Source of the DNA: JBGSQR01 sp964509295
GTDB lineage: Bacteria; Desulfobacterota; Desulfuromonadia; Geobacterales; Pseudopelobacteraceae
Direction of reading: 5' to 3'
Assembly: GCA_964509295.1 (NCBI GenBank)
Contig: CAZDWS010000009.1
Span: forward strand, 62,001 to 126,000
DNA: 64,000 bases
Positions 33,427 through 42,599 of this stretch are shown one piece after another. The first letter of the stretch is position 1. Every line of letters starts with the position of its first letter. Both the position numbers and the translations under genes were made by a program. The notes beneath the pieces were generated by a model. The model was not told the DNA's origin and did not search any database. It saw only the letters and a list, made by a program, of their open reading frames with translations.

Positions 33427-35280
33427 ATGACATTATTCACAAAATTACATACTGTCAGAACTATTCTTGCAGCCTTCTGTCTGCTTTTTTCACTGAACCC
33501 GTTTATAGTCTGGGGGCAGGAAGAATCTGACGATGAAGCTCTTGACCTGCTCAACGCTTGGCAACAGGGATCATCTACTGCTTCGCGCGCTCCAAAACCT
33601 CTTTCCCAGACACCTGAAAACATTACCATCATCACAGCCTCTGATATAGAGGCAATCAACGCCCATACGTTGGCCGATGTTCTTGCTACAATTCCCGGCA
33701 TTCAGGTTCAAAACCTTGGCGGCCCAGGAAGTTCCGCTTACACCTACATTCAAAGTGCCAACTTCACCCATACACTTGTACAGCTTGATGGCGCCCCACT
33801 CAACAAGATCGGAAACTCTTCCGATATTGGTATGGTACCGGCACGGATTATTGAACGGATCGAGATCGTCAAGGGATCGGCCTCGGCTGCCTGGGGTCCG
33901 GCACTGGGCGGCATAATCAACGTCATCACCAAAGCACCTGAAAAACACCCTTTCGGCGGCGCAGTTACCGCCTCACTTGGCAGCAGCACAACCGCCGACA
34001 CCAGTCTTGAGCTCACAGGCACATCAGGCCGTTTCGGCTATTATCTCTCCACTGGTTATCTCGGTTCCAATGGCCTGCTCCAGGGACGCCCATTACACTC
34101 CAACAACAACTATGCAAAACTGACCTATGATCTGCATGATAATGGTCAGATATGGGCAACAGTCAACCAGACAAGTGTCCGCCAGGGTGAAAATTTTGAT
34201 ATCCAGATTTTAGACTTCAAGGAGTCTACGGATCAGCATTATCTGGACACGACGCTAGGCATGCGCCGTCAACTGACTGATAAATTGGGCATGGAAATTT
34301 CCGCCTATTACACTCATCGCAACAGATATGACTATAGGGACTCGATCAGCTCGCCGCTCTTTCCAGACTATCGCAAAGTTATCGATCATGTTGGCGGAAT
34401 AAATACCAAACTGATCTGGAAACGGGACAATCATTTGCTGGTGGGTGGAGTTGAATATACCCATGAAGACCAGACATTTCATGTCACTGAACATTTCGAC
34501 CCTCTATTAAAAAACACCACCACAAAATGGAATCAGAGTCGCACCGGTATTTACCTGAATGACACCATTACTGCAGGTCAGCTGACACTGGTGCCAGGTA
34601 TCCGTTATGACAATGTAAAAGATGGAGATCATTTCAGCCCCTCCTTCGGTGCCACCTGGCAATTAAGCGAAAATAACCTGCTGCGTGCTTACACAGCCCG
34701 TGGATACGGTTACGCTAATTCAGACAGCTTCTGGAACACAGAAAAAATCTGGACCACCCAATTGGGTATGGAAAGTACAGCCGTACCTTATTTGTGGCAA
34801 AAGCTGACCCTCTTCCGCAACCAGTTGACCAACGTGATGGACCTGAGAAATGTGGATCCGACCATCCCTGAAAAACGTATGGCGCTGGGTGTTGAGTACG
34901 AAGCCCGCACCACACCTATTTTCAACACCTCAATCGGAGCAGGGTATACCTTCACAGACCTGACCCGTACCAGCGACAGTTCGCAGGTTAAATCCTTTGC
35001 CCGTCACACAGTCAAAGTTTTAGTACGCTATGATGATCAGACCTACCGGGCAGCCCTGACCGGCAACCATATCTACTGGAACCATGTAGAAGGATACAAC
35101 GGCAGTTATTATGGACTGCTTTGGGACTTGCACCTGGGAGCAAAGGTCTGGAAGAAAGAAAGTAACTCACTGGAACTGTTCTTCTCCGGTCGCAATCTGT
35201 TCAACGGAAAACAGTATGCCGATGAGACGCAAAAGAACACGGGACGCTGGTTCGAAGGCGGAGCGAGGTTTCGCTTTTGA
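33427..35280 (+). CDS. TonB-dependent outer-membrane receptor
   Basis: A 617-residue receptor with a signal peptide (residues 1-30), a plug domain (ENITIITASDIEAINAHTLADVLATIPGIQVQ, then QLDGAPLN, ERIEIVKGSASAAWGPALGGIINVITK) and a 22-strand-type beta barrel ending in FEGGARFRF. A conventional TonB box cannot be fixed; EESDDEALDLL occupies the mature N-terminus. It probably imports a large ligand such as a siderophore, corrinoid or peptide. Divergent from the peptide/maturase genes and coupled downstream to a binding protein and a kinase. Confidence 0.9.
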   Translation: MTLFTKLHTVRTILAAFCLLFSLNPFIVWGQEESDDEALDLLNAWQQGSSTASRAPKPLSQTPENITIITASDIEAINAHTLADVLATIPGIQVQNLGGPGSSAYTYIQSANFTHTLVQLDGAPLNKIGNSSDIGMVPARIIERIEIVKGSASAAWGPALGGIINVITKAPEKHPFGGAVTASLGSSTTADTSLELTGTSGRFGYYLSTGYLGSNGLLQGRPLHSNNNYAKLTYDLHDNGQIWATVNQTSVRQGENFDIQILDFKESTDQHYLDTTLGMRRQLTDKLGMEISAYYTHRNRYDYRDSISSPLFPDYRKVIDHVGGINTKLIWKRDNHLLVGGVEYTHEDQTFHVTEHFDPLLKNTTTKWNQSRTGIYLNDTITAGQLTLVPGIRYDNVKDGDHFSPSFGATWQLSENNLLRAYTARGYGYANSDSFWNTEKIWTTQLGMESTAVPYLWQKLTLFRNQLTNVMDLRNVDPTIPEKRMALGVEYEARTTPIFNTSIGAGYTFTDLTRTSDSSQVKSFARHTVKVLVRYDDQTYRAALTGNHIYWNHVEGYNGSYYGLLWDLHLGAKVWKKESNSLELFFSGRNLFNGKQYADETQKNTGRWFEGGARFRF

Positions 35281-36164
35281 GATACCTCATCCATCTCATA
35301 GCCTTCCTGGCGTTTTTCCTCCCGACCCTGGCTGAAGCCTACGACGTGCTGATCGTGCAGAGCAGCCGCAGTTCGGCTTACGAAGAGGTACTGAAAGGCT
35401 TCCGCAATACGCGCCGCAGTTCGGAACGCCTGATCGTGCTGTCTGACTATGCCGAGGCTGATATTGTGCGCATCGTGCGCGAGGACCAGCCGCGACTGGT
35501 ACTGGCCCTGGGCGACCGCGCCCTGAAGGCCACCAAAAACCTGCGCCAGACCCCGATCATTGCCATGATGGCCCTGGGCATCCATGACCAGAACATGAAC
35601 AGGCCAAACCTGACCGGAGTGGGTATGTTCATCGCTCCCCGTCCTTACCTGAACCTGTACCAGAACATGAAGACCAAACGGGTCGGAGTTGTCTACCATG
35701 CTGCCAAGAGCGACTGGTATCTGCGCCAGGCCCGGCAGGAAGCCAGACGGCAGAATATAGAGCTGGTGCTGCGCGAAGTCAGTTCGCCGAAACAGACCAT
35801 TGCCCAGCTGTCCAGCCTTGCCGGAGAGGTGGATGCCATCTGGATGCTGCCCGATTCGGTTGCCGTTACCCGCGAAACACTGGAAGCCTATATGCGCTTC
35901 TCCCAGGAAAAGCGTGTACCGCTGGTATCCTTTGCCGATGCCTATCTTGGGCTGGGTGCTGCTGCAGTGCTGGAGCTTGACCGACTGGATCTGGGACGGC
36001 AGGCCGGTGAAATGGCTACTGCTCTGCTGAACGGCACCTCCGTATCCAAACTGCCCATGAGCCAGCCGCGCCGTGCTATTTTCAAGACCAACCGCAATGT
36101 GCTCAAAAATCTGGGTGTTATACTGGATCAAACCGAAACCATCAACATCTCTTCGTCGGAATAG
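35277..36164 (+). CDS. ABC-type substrate-binding protein (PF04392-like)
   Basis: A 295-residue periplasmic protein with signal peptide LIHLIAFLAFFLPTLAEA and a two-lobe sugar/amino-acid-binding-like fold (VLALGDRALKATKN, PIIAMMALGIHD, GVGMFIAPRPYLNLYQNM, AIWMLPDSVAVTRETLEAYM) of the 'ABC_sub_bind' family. The TTG start at 35277 overlaps the receptor's TGA in a TTGA arrangement and has GAGG seven bases upstream. No permease or ATPase follows; a histidine kinase does, so it more likely feeds a ligand signal to the kinase than to a transporter. Confidence 0.85.
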   Translation: MRYLIHLIAFLAFFLPTLAEAYDVLIVQSSRSSAYEEVLKGFRNTRRSSERLIVLSDYAEADIVRIVREDQPRLVLALGDRALKATKNLRQTPIIAMMALGIHDQNMNRPNLTGVGMFIAPRPYLNLYQNMKTKRVGVVYHAAKSDWYLRQARQEARRQNIELVLREVSSPKQTIAQLSSLAGEVDAIWMLPDSVAVTRETLEAYMRFSQEKRVPLVSFADAYLGLGAAAVLELDRLDLGRQAGEMATALLNGTSVSKLPMSQPRRAIFKTNRNVLKNLGVILDQTETINISSSE

Positions 36165-36166
36165 CC

Positions 36167-37750
36167 ATGTGGTTTACTATTCTGAAAGGTTTCCAGACCA
36201 GCTTCCGTTTTAAACTCTTTGCCATCTTTACCATCATGACCCTGCTGATCACCCTGACCTTCTCCGTTGTATATATCCGTTCCGAAATCAGCTCCCAGAA
36301 AAAGAGAGCCGAACAACGCGCCAGTCTGCTGGCAACCCACCTGGCCGGCAATATCAGCCTGCCGCTTTTTGCCGAAAGCCTTGTAATAATGAAGCAGATC
36401 CTGAATGAGCAGGCCGCTCTCTATCCTGATATTTCTGCCATTACTGTCAGAAACAAAGACAACAGGATACTGGTAGATTTTGCTCGAACGCCCTCTGTGC
36501 GCCCCGAAAATGAACTGACAACATCCGTGGATGTAATCAGCAATCCGCTGGGTATTTCCCCGGAAGAAGCCATGACCGGCAGCAGCGCCGACACCGTATC
36601 AACTATCGGTAAAATGCAATTGTCGCTGGATATCAGCGACATGACTGTTAAAATCAGGGAATTGACCTTCAAAGCTCTGGTAATCGCCTTTTTCTTCTGG
36701 ATTGCGGTTGCCGTACTCAGCTATCTGGTTCTGCAAAAGGTAACCCAGGGGTTTAAAACTTTCCTGGATGGCCTGGAGACAATCAAGGCCGGCAATTATT
36801 CCATCAGCATACCGGTTGAAAGAGATGATGAGCCGGGACGGGCGGCAGCGGCGGTGAATGAACTGGCTGCTGCATTGCGAAGTCGCGATGCCGAGAACCA
36901 GCGACTGCAGGAAGAATTGGTTAATGCATTAAAGATGGAAGTCCAGGAAGAAAAGAAGCAGTTGATGGCCAAGCTGATTCAAACCAACAGGATGACTTTT
37001 TTGGGACTGCTGGCTTCCAGTATGGCTCATGAAATCAACAACCCCAACGGCTCGATCCGCCTGGCCGGTCTGTACCTGTCGCGGGCCTGGCTGGATGCGC
37101 TGCCGCTGCTGAAACGCAACGCCGAGGAGGAGGGGGATTTCAGCCTGGGTGGCATTCCGTTCAGCAAGGCCAACAGAGAGATTACAAGCTGCTGTGCCAC
37201 CATCGAACGCAACACGGAGTTGATCTCCAAGGTTGTGCACGATCTGCGCTCCTACAGCCTGGGAGAACGTTATGAATTTAATTCCGATGTAAATATCAAC
37301 CAGGTCATCAACAACGCCATTTCCACAGTCCGGGCCTATGGCCGATATGGCGACATGCAGGTGATCGTGGAAACAGAAGCCGACCTGCCGCTGATCTACG
37401 GCAGCCGCCATCAACTGGAACAGGTGGTGATCAACCTGCTGCTGAATGCGTTGCAGGCCCTGCCGGATAGTACCGGCACTGTTACGATCGCCAGCAGTTT
37501 AAAACCTGAATCCAGCCAGGTGGTCATAACCATCAGCGACCAGGGTAGTGGCATTGCACCGAAAGACCTGGAACACCTGTTCGAACCATTCTATTCCACC
37601 CGCCTGGACAAGGGCGGCAGCGGCCTCGGTTTGTTTGTCACCAACTTCCTGGTCAGCCAGCACCACGGCACTCTGGACTTTTCTTCCGAATTGGGGAAAG
37701 GGACGACTGTGACGGTGTCTCTTCCCCTTCAGGAAGCACTTCAGGCATAG
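36167..37750 (+). CDS. Membrane sensor histidine kinase
   Basis: A 527-residue kinase: TM1 about 16-38, periplasmic domain about 39-163, TM2 about 166-187, HAMP-like linker (KAGNYSISIPVERDDEPGRAAAAVNEL), coiled coil, phosphoacceptor His in SSMAHEINNPNG, and an ATPase domain with NLLLNALQAL, DQGSGI and GGSGLGLFV boxes. It starts two bases after the binding-protein stop. The HEINNPN variant marks NtrB-like kinases, which pair with sigma-54 response regulators such as the one on the opposite strand at 37941. Confidence 0.92.
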   Translation: MWFTILKGFQTSFRFKLFAIFTIMTLLITLTFSVVYIRSEISSQKKRAEQRASLLATHLAGNISLPLFAESLVIMKQILNEQAALYPDISAITVRNKDNRILVDFARTPSVRPENELTTSVDVISNPLGISPEEAMTGSSADTVSTIGKMQLSLDISDMTVKIRELTFKALVIAFFFWIAVAVLSYLVLQKVTQGFKTFLDGLETIKAGNYSISIPVERDDEPGRAAAAVNELAAALRSRDAENQRLQEELVNALKMEVQEEKKQLMAKLIQTNRMTFLGLLASSMAHEINNPNGSIRLAGLYLSRAWLDALPLLKRNAEEEGDFSLGGIPFSKANREITSCCATIERNTELISKVVHDLRSYSLGERYEFNSDVNINQVINNAISTVRAYGRYGDMQVIVETEADLPLIYGSRHQLEQVVINLLLNALQALPDSTGTVTIASSLKPESSQVVITISDQGSGIAPKDLEHLFEPFYSTRLDKGGSGLGLFVTNFLVSQHHGTLDFSSELGKGTTVTVSLPLQEALQA

Positions 37751-37774
37751 CTGCAACCCGCCTTGTAAAACCCA

Positions 37775-37935
37775 ACCCCAAATTTTCACGCAAAGGCGCG
37801 ACCAAAAGTAGGTGCCTCTAGGCAAGACGCAGAGAAAACCAGAATCAAGAGATTACGGCTTTTAAATCAAACAAAAGACCTCTTTTGACCTTGACTTTCT
37901 TTGCGGCTTCGCGTCTTTGCGAGAGACATTTTTTT
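37775..37935. repeat. Intergenic palindromic element between convergent genes
   Basis: Two complementary stretches built on CACGCAAAGGCGCG / GACGCAGAGAAAA and CTTTCTTTGCGGCTTCGCGTCTTTGCGAGAGA. Elements containing 'CTTTGCGTCTTTGCG' are scattered in many deltaproteobacterial genomes. It likely serves as terminator for both the kinase and the response regulator. Confidence 0.6.
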
Positions 37936-37940
37936 GATTT

Positions 37941-39362
37941 TTACTGTGACTGAGCAGAATCCAGCTTCCTATTCAAAGTTGGTCGCGAAATCCCAAGCAG
38001 GTCGGCGGCCATGGTCTTGTTACCTTCGGTCATGCGCAACGCTTCTTCAATAATCAGCTGCTCGACCGCATCCATACTGGGAAAAACATCAAAACTGGCT
38101 TGCAGATTGAAATTACCCTCTTTCAGGATCCGCAGGTTACGTTTGGGGGCATTTGCATTGCTGTCAATGCTGAAAAAATCACGTAGATCCAGCACCGGAC
38201 CGTGATTACAGGCCACCGCCTGTTCGATGAGGTGTTTCAGTTCGCGCACATTGCCAGGGTAATCATAGGCTTCCAGCACGTCACGCGCCTGGTTGCTGAT
38301 TGTCTGGAGCGGACGACCGCAGGCTTTGGATGCAGACAGCATAAAACTCTCAATCAGCAGCGCTATATCTTCGCGCCTCTCCCGCAGTGGCGGAATGTGA
38401 ATATGGTGGTTTCTCAGTCGATGGTACAGGTCGCGGCGGAATCTGCCACTATTCATCATGGCTTCAAAATCGCAGTTGGAGGCGGCGATAATGCGGGCAT
38501 CACTCTTGATCAGGGCGTCGGAACCGAGACGGTAGTACTCCCGTTCCTGCAACAGGCGCAGCAGTTTCAGCTGTGAATCTATACCCAGATCGCCGATTTC
38601 ATCCAGGAAAAGCGTGCCCCCCTGTGCCTTGGCAATCAGCCCTTCGCGCTGTTCATGGGCGCCGGTGAAAGCCCCTTTTTTATGTCCAAACAGGGTATCG
38701 GCAAACATGATGTCATCAAGCCCGGCGGCATTGAGGGCGACGAATTTCCCGGTCAGTCCACTGGAATGATGTATTGCTCGCGCGATCAGCTCTTTGCCAA
38801 CCCCGGTTTCACCTGTGACCAGCACCGGATTATAGGTGCCGGACATGGTTTCTATAATTTTGAAAATAGCCTGCATGCGAGGATTGGCGGTCAGAATTTC
38901 CTGAAATATTTCCGGTTTGAGCAGTGTATCGCCCATCAGATAGTCTTTCAGCTTACGATTCTGGGTGGCCAGTTCGTTGAGCTGAAAAGCCTTGTGGATT
39001 CCTGTCAGCAGGCGATTTACGTCGATCGGCTTGGTGATATAGTCAAAGGCCCCCTGTTTGATACAGCCCACAACGGTCTGCACATCGTTCACGGCGGTCA
39101 TGATGATAACAGGGATATGGGGGAAACGCTGGATCAGAATCGGCAGCAGGTCAGCACCGCTCAGTTCGGGCATCATCCAGTCCATCAGTATGACGGCGAT
39201 CCCCCCGTGCTCCACCGCAGGCAGCACACTGCTGCTGGATTCAAGGGTAACCACGTTGCTGAAGTCGTTGGAGAGAAGCATCAGACGTATTTCGTTCAGA
39301 AAGTCAATGTTGTCATCGACAACCAGAATGGTACGTTCATTGCCTGCTGTGGTGGTTTTCAA
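37941..39362 (-). CDS. Sigma-54-dependent response regulator (NtrC family)
   Basis: A 473-residue activator: receiver (ILVVDDNIDFLNEIRLML, Asp in VILMDWMMPELSG, MTAVND, ITKPID), AAA+ domain (Walker A GETGVGKE, the GAFTGA loop that contacts sigma-54, Walker B GGTLFLDEIG, LRERREDI), and a Fis-type HTH (NKTMAADLLGISRPTLNRKL). Start set at TTG 39362, which has GGAGG seven bases upstream; the frame to 39398 runs into a repeat. Convergent with the HEINNPN kinase, the probable partner. One sigma-54-type promoter is visible elsewhere in the window (48690). Confidence 0.92.
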   Translation of the reverse strand: MKTTTAGNERTILVVDDNIDFLNEIRLMLLSNDFSNVVTLESSSSVLPAVEHGGIAVILMDWMMPELSGADLLPILIQRFPHIPVIIMTAVNDVQTVVGCIKQGAFDYITKPIDVNRLLTGIHKAFQLNELATQNRKLKDYLMGDTLLKPEIFQEILTANPRMQAIFKIIETMSGTYNPVLVTGETGVGKELIARAIHHSSGLTGKFVALNAAGLDDIMFADTLFGHKKGAFTGAHEQREGLIAKAQGGTLFLDEIGDLGIDSQLKLLRLLQEREYYRLGSDALIKSDARIIAASNCDFEAMMNSGRFRRDLYHRLRNHHIHIPPLRERREDIALLIESFMLSASKACGRPLQTISNQARDVLEAYDYPGNVRELKHLIEQAVACNHGPVLDLRDFFSIDSNANAPKRNLRILKEGNFNLQASFDVFPSMDAVEQLIIEEALRMTEGNKTMAADLLGISRPTLNRKLDSAQSQ

Positions 39363-39378
39363 GAGACGGCCTCCTACG

Positions 39379-39420
39379 TGAACCTCCCTCCCTTTCAAGG
39401 GGAGGGTCGGGGTGGGGGAG
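39379..39420. repeat. Palindromic repeat, family B copy 3 (short)
   Basis: CCTCCCTCCCTTTCAAGGGGAGGG then GTCGGGGTGGGGGAG. It fills the gap between the hemD-end and the response regulator start. Confidence 0.6.
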
Positions 39421-39421
39421 A

Positions 39422-40945
39422 TTAATCAGTCAAATACTTCTCAATCGCATCCGTCATGGCCGCCAGCGTATATTCCTCCGGCTGAATATCCACCTTCAAA
39501 CCCATGGCACGGCAGGTTTTTGTCGTAATTGGACCGATGGAAGCCACCGCCACACCTTTGAGCATATCCAGCATGCGGTCTTCGCCCCCCAGCATGGCGG
39601 CCAGGTTTCTGACCGTGGAGGAAGAGGTGAAGGTGATACAGTCCACGGAACGGGTTTCCAGTGCCAACACCGCTTCAGGCGGTAGCTTTTCCGGCGTGAC
39701 ATTGTTGTAGGAGATCGGGCTGTCCACAAATGCACCCATGCGGGCCAGTTCCAGCGGTATTACTTCACGGGCATGGTCGGCACGGGGATAGAGGATTTTC
39801 AGGTCTTTGATATCCAGTTTGGCAAATTCTTCCACAATCCCTTCGGCTTTGTAATCGGAAGGGATCAGATCAGCGCGGATGCCATATGCTTTCAGGGCCT
39901 CGGCGGTTTTATGCCCGACCGTACAGATCCGACAGGAACAGAGCGCCCTGGAATCAAGCCCTTTTTCCCCCAGTCGTTTGAAGAAATAACTGACCGCATT
40001 GGCCGACGACAGCACCAGCCAGTCATATTGACCTAATTTTGCAATAGCTTCGTCCAGAGGTCCCCACTGCTGCGGCTCCCTGATATGGATGGTCGGACAT
40101 TCGATGGCGGTGGCACCATGCTCACAAAGCATACGCGAAAAATCACCGGCCTGGTCAACTGAACGCGTGACGAGAATTTTCTTACCGAACAGTGGCCTGG
40201 TATCAAACCAGCGCAAGGTTTCACGCAGGGAAACGACTTCACCCACAATGGTGATGGCCGGTGGCTTGAAGCCGATTTTTTCAGCCTGATCGGCAATATC
40301 AGCCAGCGTACCTGTCAGCACCTGCTGGCCGGAGGTCGTGCCCCAGCGCACCAGTGCCACCGGAGTCTGCGGACTTCTGCCATGCTCGACCAGATGTTCC
40401 ATATTTCTGCGCAGGGTTGTGATCCCCATGTAGAAAACAATTGTGCCATTATCCCGGGCCAAGCCGGCCCAGTCAATGTTGGATTCGTCCTTGTCTTTGC
40501 CTTCCTGGCCGGTGATCAGCTTGACCGAGGCGGTAAAATCCCGGTGGGTCAGCGGTATTCCGGCATAGGCACCGGCGCCGATGGCCGCTGTGATGCCCGG
40601 CACGACTTCAAATCGCACACCGGCTTCTTTCAGCGCCTGGCACTCTTCTCCGCCACGACCGAATACAAATGGATCGCCACCTTTCAACCGGACAACAACT
40701 TTTCCTTGCAGCCCTTTTGCAACCAGTACGGCATTGATTTCATCCTGCCCCTGATTGTGCCGACCACCGATCTTGCCGGCATAAATACGCTCTGCCGTGA
40801 CAGGTGCGTGATTTAACAGCTGCTCATTGGCCAGATAGTCATAAACCACAACTTCCGCCCGACGCAGACATTCAACTCCGCGCAGCGTTATCAGAGACGG
40901 GTCGCCCGGACCGGCCCCAACCAGATAGACTATTCCGCTATGCAT
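39422..40945 (-). CDS. Uroporphyrinogen-III methyltransferase/synthase fusion (CobA-HemD)
   Basis: A 507-residue bifunctional enzyme. Residues ~1-245 are uroporphyrinogen-III C-methyltransferase (YLVGAGPGDPSLITLRG, RLKGGDPFVFGRGGEE, VPGITAAIGAGAYAGIPLTHR), which makes precorrin-2. Residues ~255-507 are uroporphyrinogen-III synthase (FGKKILVTRSVDQAGDF, DWLVLSSANAVSYFF, TFTSSSTVRNL). The ATG at 40945 follows GGAGGG and overlaps hemC by eight bases; the long open frame upstream is hemC read in another frame. The fusion routes preuroporphyrinogen from HemC to heme, siroheme or cobalamin. Confidence 0.95.
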   Translation of the reverse strand: MHSGIVYLVGAGPGDPSLITLRGVECLRRAEVVVYDYLANEQLLNHAPVTAERIYAGKIGGRHNQGQDEINAVLVAKGLQGKVVVRLKGGDPFVFGRGGEECQALKEAGVRFEVVPGITAAIGAGAYAGIPLTHRDFTASVKLITGQEGKDKDESNIDWAGLARDNGTIVFYMGITTLRRNMEHLVEHGRSPQTPVALVRWGTTSGQQVLTGTLADIADQAEKIGFKPPAITIVGEVVSLRETLRWFDTRPLFGKKILVTRSVDQAGDFSRMLCEHGATAIECPTIHIREPQQWGPLDEAIAKLGQYDWLVLSSANAVSYFFKRLGEKGLDSRALCSCRICTVGHKTAEALKAYGIRADLIPSDYKAEGIVEEFAKLDIKDLKILYPRADHAREVIPLELARMGAFVDSPISYNNVTPEKLPPEAVLALETRSVDCITFTSSSTVRNLAAMLGGEDRMLDMLKGVAVASIGPITTKTCRAMGLKVDIQPEEYTLAAMTDAIEKYLTD

Positions 40946-41876
40946 GGATTTCCCTCCGGTATACCTCTTCCAGCATCTCTTTACCGCCCTGCAGCAGCAG
41001 GCTCTCAGCCAGCAGGATGCCCAGTTCTTCACACTGGTCCACATGACCGACGATCTTGCCTTTGACGGAACGGCTGCCATCCACGGCTGCGATGAAACCG
41101 ACCAGATCCAGCTCATCTCCTTTTACGGTGCCATGGGCAGCAATCGGCACCTGACAGCCCCCTTCGCAACGTTTCAAGAGGGCTCTTTCGGCACGGACCG
41201 CATAGCTGGTTTCAGGGTCATTGAAAAAGTCGATGGTGGCCTTGATTTCCTCATCATCCAGACGGCATTCAATTCCGAGTGCACCCTGACCGATAGCCGG
41301 TACGGAGAAAAGTACGCTCAGATATTCTGAAATCTGTTCTTCAAAACCGAGACGTTTCAGACCGGCGGCAGCCAGGATTACAGCGTCCAGTTTTTCCTCT
41401 TCCAGTTTACGGATACGGGTTTCCACGTTGCCGCGAATAATAACCATCTGCAGGTCAGGACGCTCCTTCAGCAACTGGGCCTGACGACGCAGCGCCGAAG
41501 TACCGATTCTGGCCCCCTGAGGGAGGTCGGCGAACTTGACGTTGCGGGAAATAATGGCGTCACGCGGGTCTTCCCGTTTGGTGATGCAGTGCAGACCAAG
41601 ACCTTCCGGAAAATCCGTCGGCACGTCTTTCATACTGTGCACGGCGATATCGATCTCGCCACGCAGCATGGCTTCCTCGATCTCCTTGACGAACAATCCT
41701 TTGCCGCCAACCTGGGCCAGAGGCACATCAAGGATCTTGTCCCCCATGGTCTTGATCTTGGTCAGGGTGACTTCCATACCTGGATATCTATTTTCAAGTT
41801 CCGACTTGACCCAGTTGGCCTGCCAGAGTGCCAGCTGACTGGCGCGGGTGCCGATTCTGATCTGTTTTGGTGGCAT
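40938..41876 (-). CDS. hemC: Porphobilinogen deaminase
   Basis: Condenses four porphobilinogens to preuroporphyrinogen. The 312-residue protein begins with RIGTRASQLALWQANWVK, contains the catalytic aspartate block AVHSMKDVPTDFPEGL, and carries the dipyrromethane cofactor cysteine in KRCEGGCQVPIAAH (second Cys of CEGGC). Length is the family norm. It lies between sfsA and the CobA-HemD gene in the tetrapyrrole operon, overlapping the latter by eight bases. Confidence 0.97.
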   Translation of the reverse strand: MPPKQIRIGTRASQLALWQANWVKSELENRYPGMEVTLTKIKTMGDKILDVPLAQVGGKGLFVKEIEEAMLRGEIDIAVHSMKDVPTDFPEGLGLHCITKREDPRDAIISRNVKFADLPQGARIGTSALRRQAQLLKERPDLQMVIIRGNVETRIRKLEEEKLDAVILAAAGLKRLGFEEQISEYLSVLFSVPAIGQGALGIECRLDDEEIKATIDFFNDPETSYAVRAERALLKRCEGGCQVPIAAHGTVKGDELDLVGFIAAVDGSRSVKGKIVGHVDQCEELGILLAESLLLQGGKEMLEEVYRREIHA

Positions 41877-41906
41877 ATATTTTCTCCGTTTTTATTCTGA
41901 TTACAC

Positions 41907-42599
41907 TCATATGATTACCGGCAATCGCTCCACCAGTCTGATTTCCTCAGGTGTCACAACCGCCCGGTAGGCCAACGCTTCAACACCATTTTCCATAGCC
42001 AGCCGCAACAGGCGTCCGTATTCCGGATCAATCAAGTCCGCCGGAGAAACCGAGTGACCGTCACCGCGCTGGACTGTGAAGAAAATTACTCCACGGTCGC
42101 CTTCACGCACTACTCTCATCAGTTCCTGCAGATGTTTCTGACCACGGGTAGTAACGCTATCCGGGAACAGCGCCCTGCCCTGTTCCACCAGCGTTACATT
42201 TTTAACTTCCACAAAACAGCGCCCCTGCGAACCTTCCAGTAGCAAATCAATGCGGCTGTGTTCTCCATAAGGCACTTCCGGGCGGATGTTTTTATAGCCC
42301 TGCAGTTCCGTAACGGTCCCGTCTTCTATTGCCAGGCGGGTCAGCAGATTGGGCAGCCCGGTGTTGATGCCGGCCCAGTAACCGTCAGATTCAACCAGCT
42401 CCCAGGTATATGGATATTTACGCCCCAGATTGTCACTACGTGAGATATACACCCGGCTGCCCGGTACGGCGCACCCTTTCATACTACCGGAATTGGGACA
42501 GTGTACCGTTATCTCTGAGCCATCGGCCAGAACTATATCGGCCAGAAAGCGTTTGTAACGCCGGATCAATGTTCCTGCTGTAAGCGGCGGCAGCTTCAC
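41907..42599 (-). CDS. sfsA: SfsA family protein
   Basis: A 230-residue protein of the SfsA family (KRFLADIVLADGSEITVHCPNSGSMKGC, SRIDLLLEG, CFVEVKNVTLVEQGRALFPDSVT, RGQKHL), which has a nuclease-like fold and binds DNA; its cellular role (named for sugar fermentation stimulation) is unsettled. The start is a GTG at 42599 that overlaps the hemA stop as GTGA, so translation is coupled to hemA. It sits in the middle of a tetrapyrrole operon, with no obvious biochemical link. Confidence 0.93.
   Translation of the reverse strand: MKLPPLTAGTLIRRYKRFLADIVLADGSEITVHCPNSGSMKGCAVPGSRVYISRSDNLGRKYPYTWELVESDGYWAGINTGLPNLLTRLAIEDGTVTELQGYKNIRPEVPYGEHSRIDLLLEGSQGRCFVEVKNVTLVEQGRALFPDSVTTRGQKHLQELMRVVREGDRGVIFFTVQRGDGHSVSPADLIDPEYGRLLRLAMENGVEALAYRAVVTPEEIRLVERLPVII

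Noticed and set aside
35109..36131. 340-codon minus-strand frame over the binding protein
   Set aside because: Antisense of a clear periplasmic binding protein with signal peptide and operon context; no family features of its own.
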